Notes: generated by a model from the sequence alone, not told the origin. Positions 24,734 to 33,163 are shown, numbered from the stretch's first letter. The stretch is DNA of 39,364 nt from Candidatus Solibacter usitatus (GCA_016191645.1 JACPVQ010000155.1:1-39364), one strand, 5' to 3'. Numbers and translations are program-made.

Positions 24734-26332
24734 TTAGGGCTTGCGAATAGTGGGGGATGTTTGGTTGCCCATGGGGGACTGGTTCCCAAACCCCTGAGTC
24801 CCGAAGCCGGAGCCCGTTCCGAAACCGCCCTGCTGTTGAGGCGCGCCGGTTCCAGGCGCATTGGTCTGAGGCCCGCGGGTTCCACCGGCCGCGGCCTGTC
24901 CAAGGACTTCCTTCTTATAGTCGTAGAGGAATTCCCACTCGTTGTACTTGGTGCGCTCGTTGATGACCTTGATGCCTTCCGCCTCAAACTTGCTGGCAAC
25001 ACCGGCGATGCCGCCCACAATGCCGCCACCCAATCCGCCCGTGCCGGGAGTGCCGAAGGCGGATGATCCGGGAGCGCCCGATCCGGAGACTGCGCCGCCC
25101 GCCGGACGCGGCTGCATGATCATGGTCATGATCTGGTTGGCGACTTGAGGATTCGTGGTGAGGGGCGTTTGGCCGAATCCGGGATTATATTGAGGCTGCT
25201 GCTGTTGCGGCTGCTGGAACTGGCCGGGGAATCCGCCAAAGCCTTGTTGCGGAACTACGCCGCCGGTTTGCGAACTGGACGGGATGGTTCCCGGCATGCC
25301 AAACGTGGGAGCGCCGGTGGGAGGTCGCGTTGCGAAGGGAGAAGCCGGCGCGCCGAAGGGGGAGACGCCGCCGGTTTGCGGGAAGCCGGCGAATCCGGGT
25401 TGCTGCTGCGGAAATCCCTGCTGCTGTTGGGGGAAACCGGGTTGCATCTGAGGGAAGCCCTGCTGCTGTTGCGGAAAACCTGGTTGCTGTTGCGGGAATC
25501 CCGGCTGGCCGTAGACGGGTTGCGATCCGGTCATGCGGCTGTAGTCGACAGGACCCGGGAACTGCTGCTGCGGCTGCATGCCGGGTGTGCCCTGAAATCC
25601 TGGCGTCATCTCCTGACCTTGGCCCGGGCCTTGGCCGGGCGCGCCCACCTGATCGCTGGGGCGCATGCGATTCGCCACAGTTACGGCACCGGGTCCGGCG
25701 TTGGTGGGGGTTTGACCGAGTCCGGCGGTTTCTGTGAGGTAAGTGCTGTTGAACGTGTCCTTCTTCTCCAGGGGATTCGCTTGCTTGTGGACCAGCGAGT
25801 TGGTGAACTCGCCATTCGGACCGATATTGATCACGCGCCATTCGTCTTTGCCGGTCATCGGGTCCAAGTAGCGGCGGCGGAGATAACGGCGTTCGGAGGT
25901 TTTTTCCAGGGCATCGAGATTCGGCGGATACTTCTTTTCCTTGCGGAAGTAGAGTTGGATGCCGCGGCGGTATTCCATGCCGCGCTCGATGAGGAGCTCT
26001 TCGCGGCTGCGCTGGGCTTCGAAGGCGGCTTTGGGAAGTTCGATGTAGAGACTGATGGCGGCGATTGCGCCGAGCAGGAAGACGAAGAGGAGCATGAAGC
26101 CGGATTGATTGCGGCGGGATGGGGAGACCGGGATTCGGCTGTGGGGGCCTCCAGTTCTGCAAGGCGGTCTGGAGACCGCGTTTGTTGGGGCGGCCGCTGC
26201 GCGGCCGATGGCCTCGCGGCGAGGCCATGCGGGGTCTGGAGACCCCGCTGCAGATCTGGAGATCTGCCCCACACAGCAGCACAGCCGCAACCAAGACGGT
26301 AAAGCGACAGCCAAAGAATTGTCGTTAGCCAT
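24734..26332 (-). CDS. Pseudopilin-like type II secretion/pilus protein with P/Q/G-rich tail
   Basis: A 532-residue protein. The prepilin-type cleavage region is G78-F79 followed by a hydrophobic helix (MLLFVFLLGAIAAISLYIEL), after RRNQSG. A GspG-like segment comes next (GMEYRRGIQLYFRKEKKYPPNLDAL and DPMTGKDEWRVINIG). The rest is rich in Gly, Pro and Gln, with five copies of a GFPQQQP-type heptad. The ATG overlaps the previous stop (ATGGCTAA), so the start at 26332 is likely. But residues about 15-66 are encoded by hairpin repeat copy B, giving an unusually long 78-residue leader. A shorter product from an internal start would need a non-ATG codon. Confidence 0.8.
   Translation of the reverse strand: MANDNSLAVALPSWLRLCCCVGQISRSAAGSPDPAWPRREAIGRAAAAPTNAVSRPPCRTGGPHSRIPVSPSRRNQSGFMLLFVFLLGAIAAISLYIELPKAAFEAQRSREELLIERGMEYRRGIQLYFRKEKKYPPNLDALEKTSERRYLRRRYLDPMTGKDEWRVINIGPNGEFTNSLVHKQANPLEKKDTFNSTYLTETAGLGQTPTNAGPGAVTVANRMRPSDQVGAPGQGPGQGQEMTPGFQGTPGMQPQQQFPGPVDYSRMTGSQPVYGQPGFPQQQPGFPQQQQGFPQMQPGFPQQQQGFPQQQPGFAGFPQTGGVSPFGAPASPFATRPPTGAPTFGMPGTIPSSSQTGGVVPQQGFGGFPGQFQQPQQQQPQYNPGFGQTPLTTNPQVANQIMTMIMQPRPAGGAVSGSGAPGSSAFGTPGTGGLGGGIVGGIAGVASKFEAEGIKVINERTKYNEWEFLYDYKKEVLGQAAAGGTRGPQTNAPGTGAPQQQGGFGTGSGFGTQGFGNQSPMGNQTSPTIRKP
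25397..25501. repeat. Five 21-bp tandem repeats coding GFPQQQP-type heptads
   Basis: Five in-frame 21-bp units inside the pseudopilin gene encode heptads of the form GFPQQQP, GFPQQQQ or GFPQMQP. The low-complexity run is embedded in a longer Gly/Pro/Gln-rich region. Copy number may vary between strains by slippage. Confidence 0.85.
26135..26290. repeat. Hairpin-array repeat, copy B, inside the pseudopilin leader
   Basis: Five perfect hairpins lie in a row: 26164-26179 (GCGGTCT arms), 26191-26207 (CGGCCGC), 26208-26228 (ATGGCCTC), 26229-26248 (GCGGGGTCT) and 26250-26267 (GCAGATCT). Three are centred on CTGGAG. The block ends GCCCCAC followed by the flank GCACAGCCGCAAC shared with copy A. On the minus strand it is read through in frame as part of the pseudopilin. 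Confidence 0.85.
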
Positions 26333-27062
26333 TGACTGGAGGTTCCTCCAGGGGCAAGGTTTGCTCGTTCTTGTACTGCGTGTCCTCCATCACTACCGAG
26401 TTTACGCCGATGCGCACCACCTTATAACGGCTCTTGATGAGATCGCCTTCGCGGCCGACATGAATATCTTCGCCTTCGAGGAAGAATGCGCGCTTCAGGC
26501 CGCCTGTTTTCGGTGCAGTGTAGCCGAAGAACTTCAACGGGATGGGCGGCTTGGGAGGATCGGCAGGCTTCACGGGCGCGGCGGGTTTCACTTCTGCCAC
26601 TGCTCCACCCGGGTCCGGCTTTTTGGGGCCGACCTGAATCTTTGGATCTGGCTTCACGGGTTTCGGCGCGGGAGGCAAGCCGAAATCAAAGAGAGTTCGT
26701 TGACCGCCTTGCAACGTCACGGTTTGCAGCTTGGCCAGAATGTCCAGACGTAGAGTGGGATCCACTTTCATGGGATCCGGCCGGTCTTCGGGGCGCGCGG
26801 CTTTCAAGATGGGGCGATACTCACCCACGGATTGACGCCCGGCGAAGAATTGCTTGCGCTGCTGACTGCGCTGATCGGCCTGCCGCTCGGAAGCGGAAGG
26901 CGGTTGCGGCAGAGAAACGACTGCTGCTGCCGGTTTCACAGTTGGCTGGCTCGCGGCGGGTGGCGTGGAATCGGAAAGCACGTTGGTGTAGATGGAGTAA
27001 GCGGCCACCAACAAGAGGACAGCGAGTGCGATGACTTTGTTGCGCTCCGCGCCGATTTTCAT
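26325..27062 (-). CDS. PilP/GspC-like pilus assembly protein
   Basis: A 245-residue inner-membrane-anchored protein with one N-terminal helix (about 9-28), a Pro/Ala/Lys-rich linker (about 130-170) and a small beta domain at the end (PLKFFGYTAPKTGGLKRAFFLEG, then VGREGDLIKSRYKVVRIGVNSVVMED). This layout matches PilP or GspC, which link the inner-membrane platform to the secretin. Its start overlaps the pilO stop (ATGA) and its stop overlaps the pseudopilin start (ATGGCTAA). The name rests on domain layout and position; sequence similarity to either family is weak by eye. Confidence 0.7.
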   Translation of the reverse strand: MKIGAERNKVIALAVLLLVAAYSIYTNVLSDSTPPAASQPTVKPAAAVVSLPQPPSASERQADQRSQQRKQFFAGRQSVGEYRPILKAARPEDRPDPMKVDPTLRLDILAKLQTVTLQGGQRTLFDFGLPPAPKPVKPDPKIQVGPKKPDPGGAVAEVKPAAPVKPADPPKPPIPLKFFGYTAPKTGGLKRAFFLEGEDIHVGREGDLIKSRYKVVRIGVNSVVMEDTQYKNEQTLPLEEPPVNG

Positions 27063-27730
27063 GGCTGGCCCGCTTTCTGGTCAGCGGAGGCCAGCTTGAT
27101 GGGCTGGCCGCTGTCGTCACGCACGAAAACATTCACCTTCAAGCCAACGTTGAGCAGCCCTTGCGCACCTTGCTGAGGCGATGCGGCGAGACTTTCAACG
27201 ATGAAAAAATATTCGGATCGATCCAGCTTGTTGGCGTATTGCACGAGATCGGCGTAGGAGCCTTCGTAGTTGGCGGTGATGGTCATCATCGCCATAGTGT
27301 CGCTTCCTTCCACCTGTTCAAATGCGAACGAGTGCTCTTTCGGTTTGATACCCGAACTCTTTGCCATGCGGGTCAATTCGCCAACCAGCGTGGAAGCGGC
27401 GGTGCGGCGGCCGATGAAGTATTTGGCCAGGAACTGATCGCCTTCCTTGCGCGCCTGTTCGGATTTCTTCACGAGAGCTTTCAGTTGTTCGATGCGGGCC
27501 TTCGTCTGCACCTGCTGCTTTCGCAGCGAGGCGAGTTGGGTTTCCAGACTGGCCTGGGAGTCGGCCCACGGACGGAAGGCAAAGAGGGCGGCGGCGATGT
27601 TGGCAAGCAGAAGAAGTCCAATGACGATGCGCGCGGTGAGGCGCGGGTCCTGAAGGGACGGTTTCACCACCGGCAGCGGGACCTTCAACAGAGACCGTTT
27701 GAGCGCGCTGAGCTTAGAGCTTCTGGGCAT
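27059..27730 (-). CDS. pilO: PilO-like type IV pilus inner-membrane protein
   Basis: A 223-residue protein with a cytoplasmic basic N-terminus, one membrane helix (about 34-53), a coiled coil (about 57-95, ASLETQLASLRKQQVQTKARIEQL) and a ferredoxin-like periplasmic domain (TLVGELTRMAKSSGIKPKEHSF, YEGSYADLVQYANKLDRSEYFFIVE). PilO pairs with PilN to form the alignment complex between the cytoplasmic PilM ring and PilP. Overlaps of 17 bp with pilN and 4 bp with the PilP-like gene show a coupled operon. Confidence 0.85.
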   Translation of the reverse strand: MPRSSKLSALKRSLLKVPLPVVKPSLQDPRLTARIVIGLLLLANIAAALFAFRPWADSQASLETQLASLRKQQVQTKARIEQLKALVKKSEQARKEGDQFLAKYFIGRRTAASTLVGELTRMAKSSGIKPKEHSFAFEQVEGSDTMAMMTITANYEGSYADLVQYANKLDRSEYFFIVESLAASPQQGAQGLLNVGLKVNVFVRDDSGQPIKLASADQKAGQP

Positions 27731-28283
27731 AGTTCACATTGATCCGGTAGCGATAGAGCGGTTCCGATTGCGAGGGCGGCAACCAGTTGGCCATATGGGT
27801 GGCGCCAAATTCCGGCGAACCTTCCAGGCGCATCAGCATGTCGATGACGGGCTCCGGCGATTGCGAGCCGACCACCATTTCGAGATAGACCTCATTCTGC
27901 GCGTTCACCTGCGGGCGCACTTGAATGAGGCGGACGTTGTGCGGCATGACCTCTTCGAGGTCGGCGAAGATCTTTGTCCACGAAATCGATTTGCGGCGCA
28001 GCAATTGATTGAGAAAGACGCTGCGCTCGATGACCTCTCCGTTCTCCTGTTGACGGAGTACGGTTTCGAGACGACTTTGTTCGGCGGTCAAGGCGGACAT
28101 CAATTTCGATTCGCGATCCATTTCGATGCGTTCGGCGGCGGCTTCCCCACGCCCCGCGACGGCAAAGGAAACGAGGATACCCAGCGTTGCGATCAGCGCC
28201 AGGCTCAGCGCGACGGAGGCGGCAATCCAGTGCCTGTCCTTGCGGAACGGTTCGTTCGACAGGTTGATATTGACGCGGATCAT
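27714..28283 (-). CDS. pilN: PilN-like type IV pilus inner-membrane protein
   Basis: This 189-residue protein begins with the PilN signature MIRVNINLSNEPFRKDR, the short cytoplasmic tail that binds PilM. A membrane helix follows at about 19-43, then a coiled coil (about 46-90) and a periplasmic domain including SISWTKIFADLEEVMPHNVRL. The start at 28283 is chosen because the INLSNEPF tail is the true family N-terminus and the ATG overlaps the pilM stop (ATGA). A longer open frame upstream is only a shadow of pilM. Confidence 0.9.
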   Translation of the reverse strand: MIRVNINLSNEPFRKDRHWIAASVALSLALIATLGILVSFAVAGRGEAAAERIEMDRESKLMSALTAEQSRLETVLRQQENGEVIERSVFLNQLLRRKSISWTKIFADLEEVMPHNVRLIQVRPQVNAQNEVYLEMVVGSQSPEPVIDMLMRLEGSPEFGATHMANWLPPSQSEPLYRYRINVNYAQKL

Positions 28284-29194
28284 GCGACGGCTCCCAAATC
28301 GATGCCGGTGGAGCGGACATAGCCGAGAAGGCCGGCGTTGTAAGGACCGGGAAGGCCGAGATGAGAGCGCAGCGGTTCCACCTGAACCTGCATCTCCGCG
28401 CCGAGAATGCGCGAGGCGTCCGGAACCATGTCGCCAAAACCGCACAGCAACAACCGCGCCGGACGTTTCTTGAATTCGTCCTCGACGTAGGCAAAAGTAG
28501 GATAGAGCACGGCGCCGATTTCTTCCGGAGTGACCGTATCCAATTCGACGCAGCGGAACAAACGCAGCATGTTGTGTTCCGTCACGGCGATGCTGAGAAC
28601 GCGGCCGCTGATTTTCGCCGTGACATCGAGGCCGGGAGAATCGAGCAGGTGCAGCGCGCTGAGAGCGGAGATGGTGACAAGACCGGGCTGCAAGCCGGCA
28701 ACGCGAACGGCCGCTTCGTAACGAGCGAGAATGTCCAGCGATACCACGGCCACGACAACATCGCGGCGCTTGCCGCCGCCGGGGTGCGGCTGCACATGGA
28801 AACTGACGCTGGCGGAGTCGAGGTCGAACGGAACGCTCTTCTTGACGCGGAAACGCACGAGGGCCATTTGCTCGTGCCACTCATTGGGGAACGAATCAAA
28901 ATCGAGAACGGCAATGCGTCCGCAGTAATCGGGAAGAATGATGGCTGCGGGTCTGCGGCGCTTCGAACCGGGAACGGCGGGCACAAGGCTACGCACGGCG
29001 GCTTCCAGTTTTTCCGGAAGTAGAATATTGTCGCGAACCGGAGTGGCGGATAGCACGCCGGGTTCCAGGGACTCAAAGCCAAACCGCCAGAACCGGCCGT
29101 GATGAGCCCAGGCGATGCCCGCATCGGAGAATTCGAAGAGAAACTCCGGCGGCGGCTCATCGACCAGGTGGCGTAACTGCTGCATGAATGACAC
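28280..29194 (-). CDS. pilM: PilM-like actin-fold pilus assembly ATPase
   Basis: A 304-residue cytoplasmic protein with the PilM/actin-like layout: an early phosphate-loop-type region (LFEFSDAGIAWAHHG), RPAAIILPDYCGRIAVLDFDSFP, FRVKKSVPFDLDSASVSFHV (a typical PilM segment) and the later RLLLCGFGDMVPDASRIL. PilM binds the PilN tail and helps connect the ATPases to the inner-membrane complex. The protein is slightly shorter than typical PilM (about 350), and the first actin-like subdomain looks divergent. It follows pilB by 9 bp. Confidence 0.85.
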   Translation of the reverse strand: MSFMQQLRHLVDEPPPEFLFEFSDAGIAWAHHGRFWRFGFESLEPGVLSATPVRDNILLPEKLEAAVRSLVPAVPGSKRRRPAAIILPDYCGRIAVLDFDSFPNEWHEQMALVRFRVKKSVPFDLDSASVSFHVQPHPGGGKRRDVVVAVVSLDILARYEAAVRVAGLQPGLVTISALSALHLLDSPGLDVTAKISGRVLSIAVTEHNMLRLFRCVELDTVTPEEIGAVLYPTFAYVEDEFKKRPARLLLCGFGDMVPDASRILGAEMQVQVEPLRSHLGLPGPYNAGLLGYVRSTGIDLGAVA

Positions 29195-29203
29195 GAAAAG
29201 AAT

Positions 29204-30829
29204 CTACCCCTCAATGAACGTGACTTTGTTGACTTCCTTCAACGTGGTCAGACCCATCTGCACTTTTTCCAGCGCGGCGGCGCGAAGGAATCGCATTCCT
29301 TCTTCCTTCGCCACGCGTTTCACTTCAGACCCGGGACGGCGTTCGAGAATCATCTCGCGGATCTTCTCACTCAAATCGAGCAACTCATGAATCGCCGTGC
29401 GGCCGCGGTAACCGGTGCCGCCGCATTCAAAACAGCCCGTTCCTTCGTAGAAGGTGACATTGCGCCACTCCTCGAGATCGAGGCCGCTTTCCACCAGCAG
29501 CTCTTCGGGATAAACCACCGGCTTCTTGCAGTGCTCGCAAATCACTCGCACCAGGCGCTGCGCGAGGATACAGTTCAACGAGGAGACGAAATTGTATGGT
29601 TCGACGCCCATGTTGAGGAAGCGGCCGAGTACGTCGATGACGTTGTTGGCGTGCACGGTGGTGAAAACCAAATGGCCTGTAAGGGCGGCGTTGATGGCGA
29701 TTTGCGCGGTTTCCTGATCGCGGATTTCGCCAACCATGACTTTGTCAGGATCGTGACGGAGGATGGAACGTAAGCCGCGGGCGAAGGTGAGTCCCTTCTT
29801 TTCGTTGACGGGAATTTGCGTGATGCCCTTGATCTGGTATTCCACCGGATCTTCGATGGTGATGGTTTTATCCTCGTCGTTCTTGATCTCCATGAGGGCG
29901 GCGTAAAGAGTGGTGGTTTTGCCGGAGCCGGTGGGCCCGGTGACAAGCACCATTCCGTAGGGCTCTTTGATGGCGCGGCGGAAGCGGGTGATGTCGTGCT
30001 CGGAAAAGCCGACGACGTCGAGATTGAGACTGGAGAACTTCTCGCTCATCGACTCTTTGTCGAGCACGCGCAGTACGGCGTCTTCCCCATAGATGGTGGG
30101 CATGATGGAGACGCGGAAATCGATGAGGCGCGTTTTGTAGCGGACGCGGAAACGGCCGTCCTGCGGGACGCGGCGCTCGGCGATGTCCAACTCGCTCATG
30201 ACCTTGATGCGGCTAATAATAGTTGAGTGCCATTCCTTGGCGATGGGCGGCATGGCGTATTGCAGCACGCCGTCGATGCGGTACTTGATGGCCACTTCCT
30301 GATCGCGCGTTTCGATGTGGATGTCCGAGGCGCGGCGTTCGAGGGCGTTGAAGATGGTGGTGTCGACGAGCTTGATGACCGGAGCGATGTCGGAATCGAC
30401 CGCCGTCAAGCGATCCATGGAAAGCGTTTCGTCCTGATTCTCTTCGTCTCCGACGACGTCGAGCGTGAAGGTTTCGGTGACCTCTTCGAGGACGCGCTGG
30501 CTCTGTTCGGTCTTCTTTAGCAACTCCGAGATTTGCGAGAGCGTGGCGACTTTGACGTGGAGCTTCTTTTCGAGAAGAATGGCCAATTCGTCGATCAGAT
30601 TGAGGTTCTTAGGATCGGCAAGGGCGATTTCCAGCGTACCGTTTTCCGCCCGCAGGGGGACGAAGTTGTAGCGGAACATCAGATCGACAGGAATGGTTCG
30701 GAAGAGATCGTGATCGATGCGGCCTTCCTTGAGATCGACGAACTCGCAGCGATAGCGCGCGGCGACGTTGCGTGCCTGGCTGACCTCGAAGGCCGGGTCG
30801 TTGATGCGTGGACGGTCGGATGCTGCCAT
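29204..30829 (-). CDS. pilB: PilB/GspE-type secretion ATPase
   Basis: A 541-residue hexameric motor for pilus extension or type II secretion. It has an N-terminal GspE-N domain (about 20-110), then the RecA-like core with Walker A GPTGSGKTTT at 298-307, the Asp box TIEDPVEYQIKGI, Walker B VMVGEIRD and the His box HLVFTTVHAN. A tetracysteine zinc motif (ICEHCKK and TGCFECGGTGYRGR) is typical of PilB/GspE. A minus-strand TAATAG lies 7 nt before the start. The gene is separated from pilC by the oppositely oriented vapBC pair and a 327-bp gap, so it probably has its own promoter. Confidence 0.95.
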   Translation of the reverse strand: MAASDRPRINDPAFEVSQARNVAARYRCEFVDLKEGRIDHDLFRTIPVDLMFRYNFVPLRAENGTLEIALADPKNLNLIDELAILLEKKLHVKVATLSQISELLKKTEQSQRVLEEVTETFTLDVVGDEENQDETLSMDRLTAVDSDIAPVIKLVDTTIFNALERRASDIHIETRDQEVAIKYRIDGVLQYAMPPIAKEWHSTIISRIKVMSELDIAERRVPQDGRFRVRYKTRLIDFRVSIMPTIYGEDAVLRVLDKESMSEKFSSLNLDVVGFSEHDITRFRRAIKEPYGMVLVTGPTGSGKTTTLYAALMEIKNDEDKTITIEDPVEYQIKGITQIPVNEKKGLTFARGLRSILRHDPDKVMVGEIRDQETAQIAINAALTGHLVFTTVHANNVIDVLGRFLNMGVEPYNFVSSLNCILAQRLVRVICEHCKKPVVYPEELLVESGLDLEEWRNVTFYEGTGCFECGGTGYRGRTAIHELLDLSEKIREMILERRPGSEVKRVAKEEGMRFLRAAALEKVQMGLTTLKEVNKVTFIEG

Positions 30830-31156
30830 AGTGCTGCTATTACCTTTGACGTGGACGTGGACCGGATCGTTTAGAGCGAATTCCTGGAACGGCCCCGTTT
30901 TGTAAGTGGCTGATAATGCTTAAGTTGTTCAAATCCGTGGGTTCGTTTTGTCAAAAACGGAGATGGGATGCCGGAACTCCTTTGTGTGCGGACTTTCTAT
31001 TGCATTATGGGTGTCAGAACCGCTGGGGTAATCGGGAATCTGGATGGAAGTTGTTGATAATAAGGCAAATAGAGATTCTACTTTCCTGGGAGGCCCGGAT
31101 TAGAGCAAGTCGCCTTAGATCAGATGGGTTATACTTAGATACAGAATTGAATCGCT
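30830..31156. other. Gap upstream of pilB and vapB, no gene seen
   Basis: This 327-bp gap separates pilB (minus) from the vapB-like gene (plus) and is less GC-rich than its surroundings. It contains a hairpin with arms CGTTTT/AAAACG. A TATACT at 31130-31135 could be a -10 box for vapBC. I see a spurious frame but no protein-like content. The promoter for pilB on the minus strand is expected here. Confidence 0.5.
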
Positions 31157-31414
31157 GTGGCAATCACAATAACAGTTCCTCCCGAAGTGGAAGCCAAACT
31201 GGCCTCCATGGCGCAGGCTAGAGGGGTGAACGTTTCCGATTACGCCGCCAATTTGCTGCGAGATGCGGCTTTTCGTCCAGAACCTGCGCGAAGGAGTGAA
31301 ACCCTCGAGGAGTTCGAACGGGCTCTGGGCCGCATGGCGCAGTTTTCGCATAAAATCCCAGTCCTGCCAGACGAGGCTCTTTCTCGTGAAAGCATCTTTC
31401 GGGATCACGATTAA
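31157..31414 (+). CDS. VapB-type antitoxin (short DNA-binding protein)
   Basis: An 85-residue protein whose first 45 residues (AITITVPPEVEAKLASMAQARGVNVSDYAANLLRDA) have the ribbon-helix-helix pattern of CopG/Arc-like antitoxins. The C-terminal tail, rich in Glu and Ser, would wrap the toxin. The start is GTG, chosen because it immediately precedes the beta strand. The stop overlaps the vapC start by one base (TAATG), the coupling usual for such pairs. Confidence 0.75.
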   Translation: MAITITVPPEVEAKLASMAQARGVNVSDYAANLLRDAAFRPEPARRSETLEEFERALGRMAQFSHKIPVLPDEALSRESIFRDHD

Positions 31415-31890
31415 TGCCTGACGCGGCTTGTCTGCTGGATAGCAACATACTGCTCCGTCTAAGCCAAACTGAAAACTCCGGCTTTGCATCGATTCGGCAT
31501 GCCGTAGCTGTCCTTCGTTCGAAGGGTGCGCGCATGTGTTACACAACCCAAACGCTTGGTGAGTTTTGGAACGTTTGCACGCGTCCTTTGGTCAATAACG
31601 GTTTCGGGTTAAGCGTCAATGAAACGGATTCCATTGCGGTGGAGTTTGAGAAGGAATTCGATTTTCTGGCAGACGGCAGGGACGTTCATGACCGGTGGCG
31701 GGCGTTGCTTGTGGAGCATAACGTAAGCGGTACGAAGGTGCATGACGCCCGCCTTGCCGCAAGCATGTACATCCATGGTGTGGACCAAATCCTCACGCTG
31801 AATGTCCGAGACTTCAAACGATTCCCAGGGCTGGTCGTTTTGCATCCAACCGATGTCGTGCTCGCGCCTGATATTCCCCAACCGGATTAG
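31414..31890 (+). CDS. vapC: PIN-domain toxin, VapC type
   Basis: This 158-residue protein has the PIN nuclease acidic residues D9 (LLDSNILLRL), E50 (TLGEFWNV), D111 (KVHDARLAAS) and D133 (LNVRDFKRF). VapC proteins are Mg-dependent ribonucleases that cleave tRNA or rRNA and are neutralised by the partner antitoxin. All four residues are present, so it should be active. It ends one base before the stop of the convergent pilC gene. The pair sits on the opposite strand inside the pilus gene run, which suggests insertion. Confidence 0.88.
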   Translation: MPDAACLLDSNILLRLSQTENSGFASIRHAVAVLRSKGARMCYTTQTLGEFWNVCTRPLVNNGFGLSVNETDSIAVEFEKEFDFLADGRDVHDRWRALLVEHNVSGTKVHDARLAASMYIHGVDQILTLNVRDFKRFPGLVVLHPTDVVLAPDIPQPD

Positions 31891-31891
31891 C

Positions 31892-33109
31892 TCAATGGCC
31901 GCCGAAGCTGTCGGAGAGCGAGAAGATGGGCAAGTAGAGTGAGATCAAGACGAAGGCCACGAAGCCGCCCATGAAGATCATGATGGCGGGTTCGATGAGG
32001 GAGAGGGCGGCGGTCATTTGCGTAGTGACATCGTCCTCGTAGAACTCGGCGACGCTGTTGAGCATGGCGGGGAGAGCGCCGGTGGATTCGCCGACTTCGA
32101 TCATATCGATGGCGAGGGCGGGAAAGATTTTGTTTTGATCGAGGGATTTGGAGAGCGGCTGGCCTTCCTTCACCAGTTGACGGGCCTGCTCGAGGGAGCG
32201 GCGGAGGAGGCGGGAATCGAGCGAGGTAAATGCCGTTTCCAAAGCCTGCATCAGTGGGATGCCTCCCAAAAGCAGCGTGCTGAGGACGCGGCCTAGCTGC
32301 GCGACCTGATACTTCACCCAGATTACGCCGAGTACTGGCGTGCGCAGTTTCCACTGATCGAGTGTTTCCTTGCCCGACTCGCTTCCGGCCCACAGCCTAA
32401 CGCCAACCACAGTACCCACGAGGACGGCGGCGATGAGGAGGATGTAATCGCGCGCACCGGTGCCGAAGGCGATGAGGAACGTCGTGATGGCGGGCAGGTT
32501 GGAACCGAGGCCGGAGTACAGGGTGGCGAACTGCGGGACTACATAAGTGATCATGAAAATGATCAGGCCGAAGACGAGCACTAACAGCACGCAAGGGTAG
32601 ATGAGAGCCAGCACCAGCTTTTTGCGGACGGCCAGAGTCATGCGCTGGTAGGCAAGGTAACGCTCCAGCACTTCGATCAAAGCCCCGGATTTTTCGCCCG
32701 CCATGATAGAGGTCACGTAAATGGGCGGGAAGACGCCGGCGGCGGAGAAGGCGTCGGAGAGCAATGCGCCGTTGCGGACTTCGTCGCGAACCACTTGAAT
32801 ATGCTTGGAGAGCTTAGGGTCGGTGAGGCGATCGGCCAGCAGGTCGAGACATTTGAGAATTGGGAGTCCGGCGCGAACCAGAGTGAGAAATTGCTGGTTG
32901 AAGATAAGGAATTTTTCGAGGTTGACACGCTTTCGTCCGGAGCCGCGGACAATCGCGGGCACCAGGGAACGGCTGGTGGACTTGACGGAGTAGATGAGGA
33001 AGCCTTGCTGCTGGAACCGGTCGCGCAGGTCGGCTTCGGAATCCGCTTCGGCAACCTGCTCTTTGATTTGACCGCGCGCGTCGGCGTACTTGAGGAGAAA
33101 CTCCGCCAT
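31892..33109 (-). CDS. pilC: PilC/GspF-type inner-membrane platform protein
   Basis: A 405-residue protein with the two-repeat GspF/PilC layout. It opens with the cytoplasmic F-domain start FLLKYADARGQIKEQVAEADSE, then FNQQFLTLVRAGLPILKCLDLLADR and the first membrane helix (LALIYPCVLLVLVFGLIIFMITYVVP). The second domain has YQVAQLGRVLSTLLLGGIPLMQALE and IDMIEVGESTGALPAMLNSVAEFYEDDV, ending in a hydrophobic hairpin. It is the first gene of the pilus run. A TACCCT lies 7 nt before the ATG with no ribosome site. Confidence 0.93.
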   Translation of the reverse strand: MAEFLLKYADARGQIKEQVAEADSEADLRDRFQQQGFLIYSVKSTSRSLVPAIVRGSGRKRVNLEKFLIFNQQFLTLVRAGLPILKCLDLLADRLTDPKLSKHIQVVRDEVRNGALLSDAFSAAGVFPPIYVTSIMAGEKSGALIEVLERYLAYQRMTLAVRKKLVLALIYPCVLLVLVFGLIIFMITYVVPQFATLYSGLGSNLPAITTFLIAFGTGARDYILLIAAVLVGTVVGVRLWAGSESGKETLDQWKLRTPVLGVIWVKYQVAQLGRVLSTLLLGGIPLMQALETAFTSLDSRLLRRSLEQARQLVKEGQPLSKSLDQNKIFPALAIDMIEVGESTGALPAMLNSVAEFYEDDVTTQMTAALSLIEPAIMIFMGGFVAFVLISLYLPIFSLSDSFGGH

Positions 33110-33116
33110 AGGCTAC

Positions 33117-33122
33117 AGGGTA
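33117..33122 (-). promoter_or_regulatory. -10-like TACCCT, 7 nt before the pilC start
   Basis: The minus-strand TACCCT is followed by seven bases and the ATG at 33109, without a ribosome site. The spacing matches the other leaderless-type starts in the window. Confidence 0.3.
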
Positions 33123-33163
33123 GACGATGCGAGGGGGGGAAGCGTGCAAACGATGTATGTGCG

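Noticed and set aside
26096-26134. Internal start at the ATG in GFMLL for the pseudopilin
   Set aside because: That ATG would remove the prepilin cleavage glycine and phenylalanine, so it cannot give a processed pseudopilin.
28284-28880. Longer N-terminus for the pilN gene
   Set aside because: It is an arginine-rich shadow of pilM; the PilN family tail begins at 28283.
30916-31221. Small plus-strand ORF in the gap before the antitoxin gene
   Set aside because: It has no protein-like pattern, no ribosome site, and overlaps the vapB-like gene in another frame.
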